Assembly (NCBI RefSeq): GCF_011064825.1
Contig: NZ_CP048751.1
Location: forward strand, 2,356,001 to 2,420,000
Direction: 5' to 3'
DNA length: 64,000 nucleotides
DNA from: Brevundimonas mediterranea
GTDB lineage: Bacteria; Pseudomonadota; Alphaproteobacteria; Caulobacterales; Caulobacteraceae
Shown in pieces: positions 30,956 to 40,026 of the stretch; positions within the stretch are counted from its first letter, which is position 1; each line of letters starts with the position of its first letter. A program made the position numbers and the translations under genes. The notes under the pieces were generated by a model. The model ran no database searches. It was not told where the DNA came from and saw only the letters and a program-made list of their open reading frames with translations.

Positions 30956-31750
30956 ATGGCGGTCATCCTGGGCATGAAGGATACGCTGGACGAGGATGTG
31001 GCGCGCTTTGATCCCGCGCCACTGTCGACGCCCCTCTTCCTGAACAGCATTCCCAAGGGCGGCACTCACCTTATTCGCAACATCCTGCGGATGTTCGTGC
31101 CGGTGGGGCAGCACTATGGGCGCGAGTTCGTGCAGATTCCCAACCTGGCCCAGCATCGTCATCTGTTCGATCCGGCTCGGCCGATGATGAGTTGCGGCCA
31201 TCTGCTGTTCAGCGATTCCGGCGTCCACGCCCTGGGCGCCGCGAGACATATCGTCCTGGCGCGCGATCCGCACAGTTGGGTGCTGGCGCGGGCGCGCTTT
31301 TATCTGTCCGACGAATTTCAGCAGGTCAATCTGGCGCATCTGAAGAGCGGCGCCATACCGGCCGACGAACTGATCAATATGATGATCTTCGGCATTCACG
31401 AGCGGACGCCGACGCTGGAAGACATGTACACCCATAATGTCGTCGCCTGGATGGGCACACGGGCGGTCCTCTACCGGTACGAAGACATCGTCGCTGCTGT
31501 GGAAGATCTGAACAGCAAGGCTTCGGAGGTCTTCTTCCTACGTTTGCTGGCGGATTGCGGCCTCGAGGCCGTGCCCGCCGATTGGCGCGAGCGGGTCAGG
31601 GTCGGCGCAGACAAACGACAGAGCCGAACGGCGCGCCAGAACCTGAATGTGTCCAGCGCGGTCGTCCTGCCCGACGAGATCTCAGAGGCGCAGAAGAAGC
31701 TGATCGAATTTCACGCTCCGGGCTTGCGCGCTCTCTTGGGCTACGCCTGA
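30956..31750 (+). CDS. Sulfotransferase-like P-loop protein
   Basis: A 264-residue protein whose N-terminal SIPKGGTHLIRNILR fits the 5'-phosphosulfate loop (PKSGTTW type) of PAPS-dependent sulfotransferases. IVLARDPHSWVLARARF fits the 3'-phosphate-binding R-D-P-x-x-x segment, and VLYRYEDIV fits the family's R-Y-E-D-L motif. No signal peptide. It may sulfate a small molecule or glycan in the cytoplasm. GGAGAG lies about 9 bases before ATG 30956. It directly follows a TonB receptor gene, a pairing that may mean a shared substrate. A kinase-like P-loop protein is the main alternative. Confidence 0.75.
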   Translation: MAVILGMKDTLDEDVARFDPAPLSTPLFLNSIPKGGTHLIRNILRMFVPVGQHYGREFVQIPNLAQHRHLFDPARPMMSCGHLLFSDSGVHALGAARHIVLARDPHSWVLARARFYLSDEFQQVNLAHLKSGAIPADELINMMIFGIHERTPTLEDMYTHNVVAWMGTRAVLYRYEDIVAAVEDLNSKASEVFFLRLLADCGLEAVPADWRERVRVGADKRQSRTARQNLNVSSAVVLPDEISEAQKKLIEFHAPGLRALLGYA

Positions 31751-31754
31751 GGCG

Positions 31755-32453
31755 TCACGCCTCTATCGCCGCGATCCAGTCCGGCAGTTCGTCGATCCGG
31801 GCGAGCGAGACATAGCGCGGCTCGTTCACCGGGGCGTCGGCCAGTTCGTGGGCCCAGGTGACGTGGTAGGGGATGTGGACGCCGAAGGCGCCGGCGGCGA
31901 TGGCGGGCAGGACGTCGGACTTCATCGAATTGCCGGCCATGACGGCCTCGGCCGCGCCGGTGCCGTGGCGGGCGAAGACGCGGTCGTAGGTGGCGCGGTC
32001 CTTTTCCGAGACGATCTCGACCGCCGCGAACCGGTCGCCCAGGCCCGACGCCGCCAGTTTGCGCTCCTGGTCCAGCAGGTCGCCCTTGGTGATCAGGACC
32101 AGGCGGTAGTGTTCGGACAGTTCGGTGACGACCTCGTCCACGCCGGGCAGGGTCTCGACCGGATGGGCCAGCATCTCGCGGCCGGCGGCCAGGATCTCGC
32201 GCACGACTTCGGGCGGGGCGCCGCCGTCGCACAGCTCCATCGCCGTCTCGATCATCGACAGGGTGAAGCCCTTAACGCCATAGCCGTAGAGGCGCAGGTT
32301 GCGCTGTTCGGTCTCGGCCAGGCGCGCCTCGATGGTCGCGGCGTCGCCGTGATCGTCCAGCAGATCGACGAACCGCGCATGGGTCAGGCGGAAGATCGTC
32401 TCGTTGTGCCAGAGGGTGTCGTCGGCATCGAGACCGACCGTGGTGATGTTCAT
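31755..32453 (-). CDS. HAD-family hydrolase
   Basis: A 232-residue haloacid dehalogenase-type phosphatase. Motif I is LDADDTLWHNE (nucleophile Asp plus acid/base Asp), motif II is VLITKGD, the Lys is in VSEKDRATYDRV, and the acidic motif is GNSMKSDVLPA. A helical cap sits between motifs I and II (C1 type). It probably removes phosphate from a small metabolite such as a nucleotide or sugar phosphate; the substrate is unknown. It is convergent with the sulfotransferase-like gene (4 bases) and divergent from an SDR gene. Confidence 0.9.
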   Translation of the reverse strand: MNITTVGLDADDTLWHNETIFRLTHARFVDLLDDHGDAATIEARLAETEQRNLRLYGYGVKGFTLSMIETAMELCDGGAPPEVVREILAAGREMLAHPVETLPGVDEVVTELSEHYRLVLITKGDLLDQERKLAASGLGDRFAAVEIVSEKDRATYDRVFARHGTGAAEAVMAGNSMKSDVLPAIAAGAFGVHIPYHVTWAHELADAPVNEPRYVSLARIDELPDWIAAIEA

Positions 32454-32494
32454 GCCGCGCCCCTATCATGGGACGAAACGCGAGGGGAGACGGG

Positions 32495-33205
32495 ATGAAC
32501 GGATCGGCGGTGGTGATCGGGGCGACGGGCGGCCTCGGCCGGGCCCTGGTCGATCGCCTGATCGTGGAGGGCAAGCACCAGACCGTCTGGGCGATTTCGC
32601 GAACCGGGAAAGAGGTCGCGGGCGCACAGGCCCTGGCGGCCGACCTGGAGGACGAGGCCAGTCTGGCGGAGACGGCGCGGCGAATCGGCCAGTGCGCGGC
32701 GCCGACGCTGATCGTGCTGGCGACGGGCGTGCTGCATGACGGGTTCCAGCCCGAGCGGAGCCTGCGGCAGCTTGAGGCGGATCACATGCTGAGGGACTAT
32801 CGCGTCAACGCCGTGGGGCCGGCGCTGGCGGCGAAACACCTGCTGCCGCTGACGCCGCGCGACCGGCGGGCGGTGTTCGCGGCCCTGTCGGCGCGGGTGG
32901 GGTCGATCGGCGACAACCGGTTGGGCGGATGGCACAGCTATCGGGCGTCCAAGGCGGCGCTGAACATGATCCTGCGCAATCTGGCGATCGAGATGGCGCG
33001 CAGTCATCCGCTGGCCGTGATCGCGGGCCTGCATCCCGGCACGGTGGATACGGGCCTGAGCGCGCCGTTCCAGAAGGGGGTGGCGGAGGGGCGGCTGTTC
33101 ACGCCCGACTATTCCGCCGAGCGGCTGCTGGCGGTCATGGCGGCGCTGACGCCGGCCGACAGCGGCGGGGTGTTCGGCTGGGACGGGGCGCGTATCCCCG
33201 AATAA
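32495..33205 (+). CDS. Short-chain dehydrogenase/reductase of the CsgA/C-factor type
   Basis: A 236-residue Rossmann-fold oxidoreductase. The nucleotide loop is VIGATGGLGRALVDRL (G-x-x-G-x-G variant), the Asn is in VNAVGPALAAKHL, the catalytic Ser is in ALSARVGSI, and Y-x-x-x-K is in YRASKAALN. The end HPGTVDTGLSAPF and the overall length fit the C-factor-like subgroup. The substrate is unknown. ATG 32495 follows GAGGGGAGA; the frame is open to 32468 but lacks a better site. Confidence 0.9.
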   Translation: MNGSAVVIGATGGLGRALVDRLIVEGKHQTVWAISRTGKEVAGAQALAADLEDEASLAETARRIGQCAAPTLIVLATGVLHDGFQPERSLRQLEADHMLRDYRVNAVGPALAAKHLLPLTPRDRRAVFAALSARVGSIGDNRLGGWHSYRASKAALNMILRNLAIEMARSHPLAVIAGLHPGTVDTGLSAPFQKGVAEGRLFTPDYSAERLLAVMAALTPADSGGVFGWDGARIPE

Positions 33206-33255
33206 CGCATATTCGTGACTTGAGGACGGGACCGGTCTTGCGTCACATGGCCGGC

Positions 33256-34530
33256 ATGTCCGTCAAAGGTTCCGCCCGGCTTTTCAGCCTCTTGTTGCTC
33301 AGCTTGCCGCTTTGCGGCGGGCCGGCGGCCCTGGCCTACGCCGAGACCCCGGCGGCGGCGGTCGTGGCCGCGCCCAGCCGCGAGCGGGCGCGGATGAACC
33401 AGCGGGTGTTCGACACGGTCTGGAGCGAGGTGCGGCGCGGCTATTACGATCCTGATCTGCATGGAGTGGACTGGGGCGCGGCGCGCGACCGGTTCCGGCC
33501 CCAGGCCCTGGCGGCGGCCGACGACCGGGCGCTGTACCGGGTCGTCAATACGATGCTGGACCTGCTGGACGACGGCCATGCCGGCGCCAGCCCGCCGGCC
33601 GCCGTGCGCCGCCAGGACGCCCAGTATGCGCGCCGGGCCGTCATGGGCATGACCCTGATGCGGGGCGAGGATCCCGATCTGTGGACGGTGGAGCGGGTGC
33701 GCGACGGCTCTCCGGCCCAGGCGGCGGGGGTGCAGCTGGGCTGGACCCTGGACAGCGTCGATGGTCGGCCGTGGGGACCGGACGTGGAGGTGCAGGAGGG
33801 GACGCCGGTCCATCTGGTCCTGACGGACGAGACCGGGGCGCGCCGCGACACCATCCTGACCCCGCAGCTGATGGACGGGCCGCAGCCGTTCACGGCCGAC
33901 AAGTCCCGGCCGGGGGTTCTGGTGCTGACGGTGGAGCAGTTCGATGCGGGGCTGGGGCGCTGGCTGGGCGGCGAGCTGGACGGTCTGCCGTCGGATGTGG
34001 ACGTGATCCTGGACCTGAGAGCCAATCCCGGCGGCCGGCTGTGGGAGGCCGAGTCGGTGTTGACCTGTTTCCTGCCCCGCGACCAGGTCTGGGCGACCCG
34101 GACCGGGCGGAACGGGCGGCCCGTGATCCTGCGGGCCTCAGGCGACTGCGGCGACCGCAGCGCGCCGGTGGCCAATCCGGTCGCGGTCCTTGTGGACCGG
34201 GGCAGCCGCAGCGCGGCCGAACTGACGCCCGCCGCCCTGCAGGAGGCCGGGCGGGGCATAGTGGTGGGCGAGAAGACCATCGGCTCGGTCCTGATCGCCC
34301 AGGAGACGGACCTGCCGGACGGGGGCAAGCTGACGCTGAGCCGGGCGAACTTCGTCACGGCGGGCGGGGTGCGGCTGGAGAAACGCGGCGTCACCCCGGA
34401 CATCGCGGCGCCCCGCACCGTGAGCCAGCGCCGCGCGGGCGAGGACCCGACGCTGGAGGCGGCCATCGCCGCGCTCCAGGCGCAGGGAGCGGACCGGGTC
34501 CGGTCGGCCGACCAGCCCGCCGGCCTTTAG
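33256..34530 (+). CDS. Exported S41-family peptidase-like protein, catalytic Lys apparently replaced
   Basis: A 424-residue protein with a signal peptide (SARLFSLLLLSLPLCGGPAALAYA), an N-terminal helical region, a PDZ-like segment (VERVRDGSPAQAAGVQLGWTLDSVDG, about residues 145-195) and an S41/CtpA-type protease core: DLRANPGGRLWEAESVL, then the S-A-A-E nucleophile motif (Ser codon 34210-34212) and IVVGEKTIG. In CtpA/Prc the lysine of F-G-K-G lies 25 residues after the Ser; here that position is Ser (codon 34285-34287). It acts in the periplasm if active. ATG 33247 is an alternative start. Confidence 0.82.
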   Translation: MSVKGSARLFSLLLLSLPLCGGPAALAYAETPAAAVVAAPSRERARMNQRVFDTVWSEVRRGYYDPDLHGVDWGAARDRFRPQALAAADDRALYRVVNTMLDLLDDGHAGASPPAAVRRQDAQYARRAVMGMTLMRGEDPDLWTVERVRDGSPAQAAGVQLGWTLDSVDGRPWGPDVEVQEGTPVHLVLTDETGARRDTILTPQLMDGPQPFTADKSRPGVLVLTVEQFDAGLGRWLGGELDGLPSDVDVILDLRANPGGRLWEAESVLTCFLPRDQVWATRTGRNGRPVILRASGDCGDRSAPVANPVAVLVDRGSRSAAELTPAALQEAGRGIVVGEKTIGSVLIAQETDLPDGGKLTLSRANFVTAGGVRLEKRGVTPDIAAPRTVSQRRAGEDPTLEAAIAALQAQGADRVRSADQPAGL

Positions 34531-34531
34531 A

Positions 34532-34795
34532 TCAGCAGCATTTGAAGGCGCCCGAGCCGCCGAAGCGACGCTGTTCGTGCAGGCGGAAGAAGGCGATCTT
34601 GTCCAGCGGGGGCTGGTCGGGATGGGTCGTGGCCGCGTGGCGGACATAGGCGTCGTAGTCGGGCTGGCCGATCATGGCCCCCGCCGTCCGCTTGACGCCG
34701 CGACCCCACCGCAAGGCGGTGTCGCGGCACAGGCAGAGCAGGTCGTCCGGCGTGGCGGCGGGAGCCGGCCCGGACTGGAGCCCGGACTTAGGCAC
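34532..34795 (-). CDS. YbdD/YjiX-family protein (CstA partner)
   Basis: An 87-residue protein of the DUF466 family that sits next to cstA/btsT in many proteobacteria. It has MIGQPDYDAYVRH, HPDQPPLDKIAFFR, and a C-terminal FGGSGAFKCC matching the family's G-G-x-x-x-x-K-C-C end. GTG 34795 overlaps the cstA stop by 8 bases, so it is translationally coupled. It is needed for pyruvate uptake through the paired transporter in enterobacteria; here the role is inferred from context. It ends 1 base from the stop of the convergent S41 gene. Confidence 0.88.
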   Translation of the reverse strand: MPKSGLQSGPAPAATPDDLLCLCRDTALRWGRGVKRTAGAMIGQPDYDAYVRHAATTHPDQPPLDKIAFFRLHEQRRFGGSGAFKCC

Positions 34796-36875
34796 GGGCG
34801 ATATCCGCCGCGTCGTCGGACGCCGTCAGCTCGTGCGCCTCGGGATATTCGCGCACGGTCGGCCGGTTGCTGCGATAGGCCTTTAGGCAGGCCAGGACGC
34901 CGTAGACCACCATGGTCACGACCACGAACAGGAAGGCCGCCGTCAGCGTCGAGTTGACGTAGTCGTTGACGATGATGCGGTGCATGTCGCCCACGGTCTT
35001 GGCCGGGGCGATCAGTTCGCCGGCGCCCAGAGCCTCCTGGTACTTGCGGGCGTGGGCCAGGAAGCCGATGCGGACCTCGGGATGAAACAGCTTCTGCAGG
35101 CCCGCCGTCAGGGTGCAGATCAGCAGCCAGGTCGCCGGGACGACCATGACCCAGGCGAACTTCTCGCGCTTCATCTTGAACAGGACGACCGTGCCCAGGA
35201 TCAGGGCGATGGCGGCCAGCATCTGGTTGGCGATGCCGAACAGGGGCCACAGGCTGTTGATGCCGCCCAGGGGATCGACCACGCCGGTGTAGAGGAAATA
35301 GCCCCACAGGCCGACCGTCAGGGCGGTGGCGACGACATTGGCGCCCCAGGACTTGGTCTCGCGCATCTTCGGCACGGCCACGCCCAGCAGATCCTGGATC
35401 ATGAAGCGGCAGACGCGGGTGCCGGCGTCGACCGTCGTCAGGATGAACAGGGCCTCGAACAGGATGGCGAAATGATACCAGAAGGCCATCATGGCCTTGC
35501 CGCCGATCACGCCCGACAGGATGTGCGCCATGCCCACGGCCAGGGTCGGGGCGCCGCCCGCGCGCGACAGGATCGAGTGCTCGCCCACGTCGCGGGCCAG
35601 TTGCTCCAGCTCGCCGGGGGTGATGTGGAAGCCCCACTGGGCCACGGCGGCGGCGGCCGAGACCGCGTCATTGCCGATGATGGCGACCGGGCTGTTCATG
35701 GCGAAATAGACGGCCGGGTCCAGGACTGTGGCGGCGATCAGGGCCATGACGGCGACGAAACTTTCGCACAGCATGGCGCCATAGCCGATCAGCGGAATCT
35801 GGCTCTCGTTCTCCAGCAGCTTGGGCGTGGTGCCCGAGGAGATCAGGGCGTGGAAGCCTGACACCGCGCCACAGGCGATGGTGATGAACAGGAAGGGGAA
35901 CAGGGCGCCGGCGAAGACCGGGCCGGTGCCGTCGATGAAGGGGGTGACGGCGGGCATCTGCAGATGCGGACGGACGATCAGTATGCCGATGGCCAGGGCG
36001 ACGATGGCCCCGATCTTCAGGAAGGTCGACAGATAGTCGCGCGGCGCCAGCAGCAGCCAGACCGGAATGACCGAGGCGATGAAGCCGTAGACCATCATCA
36101 GTATGGCCAGGGTCGGGCCCGTCAGGGTGAAGGCCGGGCCCCAGAACGGGTCGGCCGCCACATGGCCGCCGCCGATGATGGCGAGGATCAGCAGGACGAC
36201 GCCGATGATCGAGACCTCGCCAACGCGGCCGGGCCGCAGATAGCGGGTGTACAGGCCCATGAAGATGGCGATCGGGATGGTGGCGGCGACGGTGAAGGTT
36301 CCCCACGGGCTTTCGGCCAGGGCCTTGACCACGACCAGGGCCAGGACGGCCAGGATGATGACCATGATCATCAGGACGCCGACCTGGGCGATGATGCCGG
36401 GGATATTGCCCATTTCGGTGCGGATCATGTCGCCCAGCGACTTGCCGTCGCGCCGGGTGGACATGAACAGGACCATCATGTCCTGCACCGCGCCGGCCAG
36501 CACCGCGCCGACCAGGATCCACAGCACGCCGGGCAGATAGCCCATCTGGGCGGCCAGCACCGGTCCGACCAGCGGCCCCGCGCCGGCGATGGCGGCGAAG
36601 TGGTGGCCGAACAGGACGTTCCTGGGCGTCGGCACATAGTCGAGGCCGTCGTCGCGACGGACGGCGGGTGTCGGGCGCGAGGGCTGCAGCTGCATGACCT
36701 TGTTGGCCAGGAAGCGGCTGTAGAAGCGATAGGCGATGGCGTAGGTGCAGACCGCCGCCACCACCATCCAGACCGCGCTGATGCTCTCCCCTTGGTGCAG
36801 GGCGATGACGCCGAGGGAGACGGCCCCCAGAATGGCGATGACGCCGAAGATGATAGGGGTGCTGAGTTTGCCCAC
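34788..36875 (-). CDS. cstA: Carbon starvation protein CstA, pyruvate transporter
   Basis: A 695-residue inner-membrane protein with about 16-18 hydrophobic segments. Family landmarks are HHFAAIAGAGPLVGPVLAAQMGY near residue 60, SLGDMIRTEMG, GFHALISSGTTPK and WPLFGIANQMLAAIAL. CstA/BtsT proteins import pyruvate (or peptides) when carbon is scarce. I chose GTG 36875 because GGAG lies 7 bases upstream and the product then begins at a hydrophilic stretch ahead of helix 1; a GTG at 36908 would add eleven residues. It is coupled to the ybdD-like gene downstream. The leader contains a strong hairpin with tandem repeats. Confidence 0.95.
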   Translation of the reverse strand: MGKLSTPIIFGVIAILGAVSLGVIALHQGESISAVWMVVAAVCTYAIAYRFYSRFLANKVMQLQPSRPTPAVRRDDGLDYVPTPRNVLFGHHFAAIAGAGPLVGPVLAAQMGYLPGVLWILVGAVLAGAVQDMMVLFMSTRRDGKSLGDMIRTEMGNIPGIIAQVGVLMIMVIILAVLALVVVKALAESPWGTFTVAATIPIAIFMGLYTRYLRPGRVGEVSIIGVVLLILAIIGGGHVAADPFWGPAFTLTGPTLAILMMVYGFIASVIPVWLLLAPRDYLSTFLKIGAIVALAIGILIVRPHLQMPAVTPFIDGTGPVFAGALFPFLFITIACGAVSGFHALISSGTTPKLLENESQIPLIGYGAMLCESFVAVMALIAATVLDPAVYFAMNSPVAIIGNDAVSAAAAVAQWGFHITPGELEQLARDVGEHSILSRAGGAPTLAVGMAHILSGVIGGKAMMAFWYHFAILFEALFILTTVDAGTRVCRFMIQDLLGVAVPKMRETKSWGANVVATALTVGLWGYFLYTGVVDPLGGINSLWPLFGIANQMLAAIALILGTVVLFKMKREKFAWVMVVPATWLLICTLTAGLQKLFHPEVRIGFLAHARKYQEALGAGELIAPAKTVGDMHRIIVNDYVNSTLTAAFLFVVVTMVVYGVLACLKAYRSNRPTVREYPEAHELTASDDAADIARA

Positions 36876-36981
36876 GAAAATACTCCTGCCTGACCGCCTG
36901 GCGGTCACTCAACGCCTGTTTGCACGACAAGCTTCCGCAAGGCCAATCGACTAAAGTCGTAGGCGGCCGAGCGGCGGCCGT

Positions 36982-37034
36982 TTCAGACCCTGTGCCCGAA
37001 AAACAGGGTCTGAATAGTCTGAATAGTCTGAAAT
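36982..37034. repeat. Hairpin plus tandem 9-base repeats in the cstA/murC divergent region
   Basis: TTCAGACCCTG (36982-36992) and CAGGGTCTGAA (37004-37014) form an 11 bp stem with an 11-base loop. Immediately after it the motif TCTGAATAG occurs twice, then TCTGAAA, so the stem arm shares its sequence with the repeats. The rest of the 279-base gap between the cstA and murC starts shows nothing else I can name, but it must hold both promoters. Confidence 0.6.
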
Positions 37035-37154
37035 CGACCGAACCGCGTTCGCCGTCATGCCCGTTCTCCCGCGCGACGCCTATCACGTCCCGACGTCGGA
37101 ATTGGACGCAGACACCCCCGTGCATTCCGCCCGATCCCTTGCTAAGCGCATTGG

Positions 37155-38567
37155 ATGATCGCTCGCCTTCGCCCCGTCCCGTTCGACCTCGGTCCCGTCC
37201 ATTTCGTCGGCGTCGGCGGCATAGGCATGAGCGGCATCGCCGAGATCATGCTGAAGATCGGCTATTCGGTTCAGGGCTCGGACGCCAAGGCCAGCGCCAA
37301 CACCGAACGGCTGGAGAAGCTGGGCGCGCGGATCTTCATCGGTCACGACGCCGCTCACGTCAGCGAGGGCGTGTCGGCGGTGGTCTATTCGACGGCGGTC
37401 AAGGCCGACAATCCGGAGATGAAGGCCGCCCGCGAGCGCCGCATCCCCCTGGTGCGCCGGGCCGAGATGCTGGCCGAACTGATGCGTCTGCAATTCTCGA
37501 TCGCGGTCGGGGGCACCCACGGCAAGACCACGACGACCTCGATGGTCGCGGCCCTGCTGGATGCGGCCGGTCTGGACCCGACGGTGGTCAACGGCGGCAT
37601 CATCAACGCCTATGGCACCAACGCCAAGGTCGGCGACGGCGACTGGATCGTGGTCGAGGCGGACGAGAGCGACGGCAGCTTCCTGCGACTGAAATCGACG
37701 GTCGCCATTGTGACCAATATCGACCCCGAACATCTGGACCATTACGGCGACTTCGACGCGGTGCGGAAGGCCTTCGTCGATTTCGTCGAGAACATCCCCT
37801 TCTATGGTTTCGCCGCCGTCTGCCTGGACCACCCCGAGGTGCAGAAACTGGTCGCCTCCATCGATAACCGGCGGCTTGTGACTTACGGGATCAATCCCCA
37901 GGCCATGGTGCGGGCCGACAACTGCCAGATGGGGCCGGACGGCGCCCGCTTCGACGTCGTGATCCAGAACGGCGAGACCTACCGGATCGAGAACCTGCAC
38001 CTGCCGATGGCCGGCTGGCACAATGTCTCCAACGCCCTGGCCGCCATCGCCGTGGCGCGCGAGCTGGACGTGTCCGACGAGGCGATCCGCGAGGGTCTGG
38101 CCGGCTTCGGCGGGGTCAAGCGCCGCTTCACCACCACCGGCGTCGTCAACGGCGTGCGAATCGTCGACGACTATGGCCACCATCCGGTCGAGATCGTCGC
38201 CGTGCTGAAGGCCGCGCGCCAGGTGACCGAGGGGCGGGTCATCGCCGTGGTCCAGCCGCACCGCTACACCCGGCTGCGCGACTTGATGAACGAGTTCTCG
38301 ACCGCCTTTTCCGACGCAGACAGCGTGATCGTCGCCGACGTCTATCCGGCCGGGGAGCCGCCGATCGAAGGGGTGGACAAGCACGCCCTGACCGACGGCA
38401 TCCGCCGCTATGGCCACCGCCATGTCCAGGCGCTGGAGAACGCCGCCGTCCTGCCGCGCCTGATCAAGGAAGAGGCCCGGCCGGGCGATGTGGTCGTGCT
38501 GCTGGGCGCCGGCGACATCACCAGCTGGGCCTATGGCCTGCCGGCGCAGCTGGAGGCGTTGGGGTGA
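37155..38567 (+). CDS. murC: UDP-N-acetylmuramate--L-alanine ligase
   Basis: Adds L-alanine to UDP-MurNAc, the first step of peptide-stem synthesis, in the cytoplasm. It is 470 residues. The N-terminal Rossmann-like start is [17 protein letters not shown], the ATP loop [15 protein letters not shown], the Mur-ligase motifs [22 protein letters not shown] and [16 protein letters not shown], and [10 protein letters not shown] plus QPHRYTR are in the C-terminal domain. It starts the dcw-type run here. Murein genes usually upstream of murC (murG, ftsW) are absent, and cstA is divergent instead. Its stop overlaps the next start by 4 bases (GTGA). Confidence 0.98.
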   Translation: MIARLRPVPFDLGPVHFVGVGGIGMSGIAEIMLKIGYSVQGSDAKASANTERLEKLGARIFIGHDAAHVSEGVSAVVYSTAVKADNPEMKAARERRIPLVRRAEMLAELMRLQFSIAVGGTHGKTTTTSMVAALLDAAGLDPTVVNGGIINAYGTNAKVGDGDWIVVEADESDGSFLRLKSTVAIVTNIDPEHLDHYGDFDAVRKAFVDFVENIPFYGFAAVCLDHPEVQKLVASIDNRRLVTYGINPQAMVRADNCQMGPDGARFDVVIQNGETYRIENLHLPMAGWHNVSNALAAIAVARELDVSDEAIREGLAGFGGVKRRFTTTGVVNGVRIVDDYGHHPVEIVAVLKAARQVTEGRVIAVVQPHRYTRLRDLMNEFSTAFSDADSVIVADVYPAGEPPIEGVDKHALTDGIRRYGHRHVQALENAAVLPRLIKEEARPGDVVVLLGAGDITSWAYGLPAQLEALG

Positions 38568-39049
38568 AGTCCAAAACGCCGCCAGCCTATTGGCTTTTGA
38601 TCGAACCCTACTGGGAGAAGATCAGCATCTACGATGGCCCCGAGCAATTTCTTCGAGAATTCCAGACGGCGCCTCTTACTGTCCGGAATCTGTTCGCATC
38701 GCACTGGTTGCAAAGCGAGGTGCTGAACGGCGGCTTTGGCCAGTTCTTCGACAACAGCACAGGCGTTCTTGCGCCCGAGGCCGCTGACGGGTTTCTCGCC
38801 ATTGGAATGCCTGAGGCATCCAAATTCATTCGTCATGTAATGAGCGGGTTTGGTGAGATCTATCCTCGAGACAGGGACCAACGGTTCGAATTCCTGGAGG
38901 ATTTTTACGACAATGCGGAAAGTGCTGGGAAGGAATACGCGGCAAATCCTCTGAGCAGCTACTTGGACGAGGATTTTTTCGAGCTTGTCGAGTCTGAGAA
39001 CGGCGGATTCTGGGTTTCGGCAAATCGTTACGCGGAGCGAAGTGAATAA
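38564..39049 (+). CDS. DMP19/DUF4375-family protein inserted in the mur operon
   Basis: A 161-residue acidic protein. The central [21 protein letters not shown] and the following A-A-D-G-F-L-A-I-G fit the DMP19-like DUF4375 family, named after a Neisseria DNA-mimic protein, although most members are uncharacterised. No signal peptide or membrane segment. GTG 38564 overlaps the murC stop (GTGA) and its stop overlaps the murB ATG (TAATG), so translation is coupled on both sides. Base composition is visibly lower in GC and codon use differs from murC and murB, which suggests a later insertion. Its role in wall synthesis is unknown. Confidence 0.78.
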   Translation: MKSKTPPAYWLLIEPYWEKISIYDGPEQFLREFQTAPLTVRNLFASHWLQSEVLNGGFGQFFDNSTGVLAPEAADGFLAIGMPEASKFIRHVMSGFGEIYPRDRDQRFEFLEDFYDNAESAGKEYAANPLSSYLDEDFFELVESENGGFWVSANRYAERSE

Positions 39050-39963
39050 TGACTTGGCGTGACAAACTTCCCACCGTGCGCGGCAAGCTGCTGCGGGACG
39101 AACCCTTGGCGCCTTTCACCTGGTTCCGGGTGGGCGGGACGGCCGAGGCGCTGTTCATTCCGGCGGACGCCGAGGACCTGGCTGACTTCCTGAAGGCGTT
39201 GGATGAAGCCGTACCCGTGACTGTGCTGGGCGTCGGCTCGAACGTCATTGTCCGCGACGGCGGGGTCGAGGGGGTGGTCATCCGCCTGGCCGGACGGCCC
39301 TGGGCGCAGGTGACGACGGACGGCGACGCCATCACGGCCGGCACCGGGGTGCTGGACTCCATGGTGGCCAAGGCCTCGGCCAAGGCGGGGATCGCCGGGC
39401 TGGAATTCTATGCCGGGATTCCGGGTACGGTCGGCGGGGCGCTGACCATGAACGCGGGTTGCTACGGCGCGGAGACCAAGGATGTGCTGGTCTCGGCCTG
39501 GGGGCTGAACCGCAAGGGCGAGCGGGTCGATTACGCCCTGGCCGACTTCGGCTATACCTATCGCCATTCCGAAGCGCCGGCCGACATCATCTGGGTCGAG
39601 GCCGTCTATCGCGGAACGCCGGACGAACCTGCGGCCGTCCAGGCCCGGATCGACGAAATCACAAGCCGCCGCGAAACCACCCAGCCGATCCGCGAAAAGA
39701 CGGGCGGTTCGACCTTCAAGAATCCGCCCGGCCATTCGTCGTGGAAACTGGTCGACGAGGCCGGCTGGCGCGGCAAGCTGCACGCCGAGACCGGGGGAGG
39801 GGCCATGTTCAGCGACCTCCACTCCAACTTCATGATCAACCCCGGCGAGGCCACCGCCGCCGACATCGAAGGCCTGGGCGAGGCGGTGCGCGCCGACGTT
39901 CTTGCGAAGACCGGCGTTCAGCTGGACTGGGAGATCAAGCGGATCGGCCGGCCTCTGTCGTAA
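39049..39963 (+). CDS. murB: UDP-N-acetylenolpyruvoylglucosamine reductase
   Basis: Reduces UDP-GlcNAc-enolpyruvate to UDP-MurNAc with NADPH and FAD. It is 304 residues. The FAD-domain motifs are [56 protein letters not shown], and the catalytic Ser is in GGSTFKNP. Late in the protein HSNFMIN and LDWEIKRIG carry the catalytic Glu. The ATG overlaps the DMP19-like gene's stop codon by one base. Gene order is the normal murC-murB order apart from that insertion. Confidence 0.98.
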   Translation: MTWRDKLPTVRGKLLRDEPLAPFTWFRVGGTAEALFIPADAEDLADFLKALDEAVPVTVLGVGSNVIVRDGGVEGVVIRLAGRPWAQVTTDGDAITAGTGVLDSMVAKASAKAGIAGLEFYAGIPGTVGGALTMNAGCYGAETKDVLVSAWGLNRKGERVDYALADFGYTYRHSEAPADIIWVEAVYRGTPDEPAAVQARIDEITSRRETTQPIREKTGGSTFKNPPGHSSWKLVDEAGWRGKLHAETGGGAMFSDLHSNFMINPGEATAADIEGLGEAVRADVLAKTGVQLDWEIKRIGRPLS

Positions 39964-40026
39964 ATCTGAGATTGATTGACGGGGCGACTTAGCGTTAGCG
40001 GAACGGGACTCGGGGGAGAACCGCAG

